Below, piece after piece: positions 63,724 to 64,000 of a stretch of DNA of 64,000 bases. The notes beneath the pieces are model-generated. The model was not told the DNA's origin, ran no database searches, and was given only the letters and a program-made list of their open reading frames with translations. This stretch comes from Novosphingobium sp. (lineage in GTDB: Bacteria; Pseudomonadota; Alphaproteobacteria; Sphingomonadales; Sphingomonadaceae). Position 1 is the first letter of the stretch. Every line of letters starts with the position of its first letter. A program made the position numbers and the translations under genes. The stretch is from the NCBI RefSeq assembly GCF_039595395.1, contig NZ_JBCNLP010000001.1, forward strand, positions 248,001 through 312,000. The letters run 5' to 3'.

Positions 63724-64000
63724 CTACTTGTCCCTCTTCATCCCCTGAGTCCCGAATCCCACCGTGATAAACAGCAAACTCGCCTGATGCGCGATATCGG
63801 CGGTATGCCAGACCCCGGCTGGATTGATGGCCTGATCGCCCGTCCGCAACACAATGCGCGTCTCAACCCCGGCTTCGTCGCGCTGGATCAGCGTCGCCTC
63901 GCCCGCAGTGCAGATCACCACCTCCGCGCCCTGGGGGTGCATTTCCCAGCCGTCCCAGTCCTGCGTGAAGTGGTGCAGGCTTACCAGCCGTCCCTGTGCG
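63724..64000 (-). CDS. Cupin-domain protein (partial, 5' end outside the window)
   Basis: The visible 91 residues run from beyond base 64000 to the stop at 63724. The pattern HHFTQDWDGWEMHPQGAEVV, GEATLIQRDE, GDQAINPAGVWHTAD is a cupin beta-barrel with the first-motif Glu and second-motif His typical of metal-binding cupins. Small cupins of this form may be sugar-related isomerases, dioxygenases or regulators; no assignment is possible. An R1 element follows the stop by 5 nt. Confidence 0.8.
   Translation of the reverse strand, partial: AQGRLVSLHHFTQDWDGWEMHPQGAEVVICTAGEATLIQRDEAGVETRIVLRTGDQAINPAGVWHTADIAHQASLLFITVGFGTQGMKRDK

Overview
The window looks like chromosome of a high-GC alphaproteobacterium, most likely a sphingomonad (Novosphingobium or Sphingomonas type). 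The pointers are the carotenoid genes crtY-crtI-crtB, two large TonB-dependent receptors, a UrcA-family protein, a MetH split into two genes, opgG/opgH, and the gene order RNase D-like, lptC, lptA. No rRNA, tRNA, CRISPR array, IS element or phage gene was seen.

Layout. 1-2176: end of an exopolysaccharide polymerase/ligase-like membrane protein and a convergent secreted GH16 hydrolase. 2507-6996: Lrp regulator divergent from alanine dehydrogenase, oligopeptidase A, and a YicG/UPF0126 membrane protein. 7605-12788: two TonB receptors. 12984-14972: RNase D-like nuclease, lptC, lptA. 15066-27760 (minus strand): two adjacent envelope modules, an outer-membrane factor, HlyD adaptor, opgG, opgH block, and a large transglutaminase/DUF2126, ATP-grasp/alpha-E, transglutaminase block. 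27966-30894: VanZ-like protein, glycine-zipper repeat protein, small secreted protein, thioesterase. 31033-33087: thiC (frame-disrupted) under a TPP riboswitch. 35004-39311: crtY-crtI-LOG-crtB operon. 39534-46087: MFS pump, UrcA protein, dinB, NUDIX hydrolase, pgl, recQ. 46377-52034: methionine cycle operon (ArsR-methyltransferase regulator, metF, metH in two parts) behind a perfect palindromic operator. 52108-56727: small lipoprotein and the overlapping chain pabBC, aminotransferase, RluA-type synthase, arfB. 57045-59751: M1 aminopeptidase with a one-base frameshift. 59975-63240: two-component system with an EF-hand protein. 63724-64000: partial cupin.

The most striking feature is not a gene. 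A family of about 200-270 bp intergenic elements (here called R1) occurs about eleven times in 64 kb. Each is an imperfect inverted repeat bounded by two short perfect hairpins. Hairpin stems change by compensating base pairs from copy to copy, while their loops (TTA/TAA, GATG/CATC) stay fixed. An end hairpin lies 3-21 nt past the stop codon at 14 gene ends, and no copy lies between divergent genes, so R1 looks like a mobile or amplified 3'-end module. A second family (R2) combines an AAATCCGG hairpin with a GC-rich stem of about 25 bp.

Three genes (thiC, the M1 peptidase, the NUDIX gene) are each broken or extended by one extra base in a homopolymer. This points to residual sequencing error rather than three real mutations.
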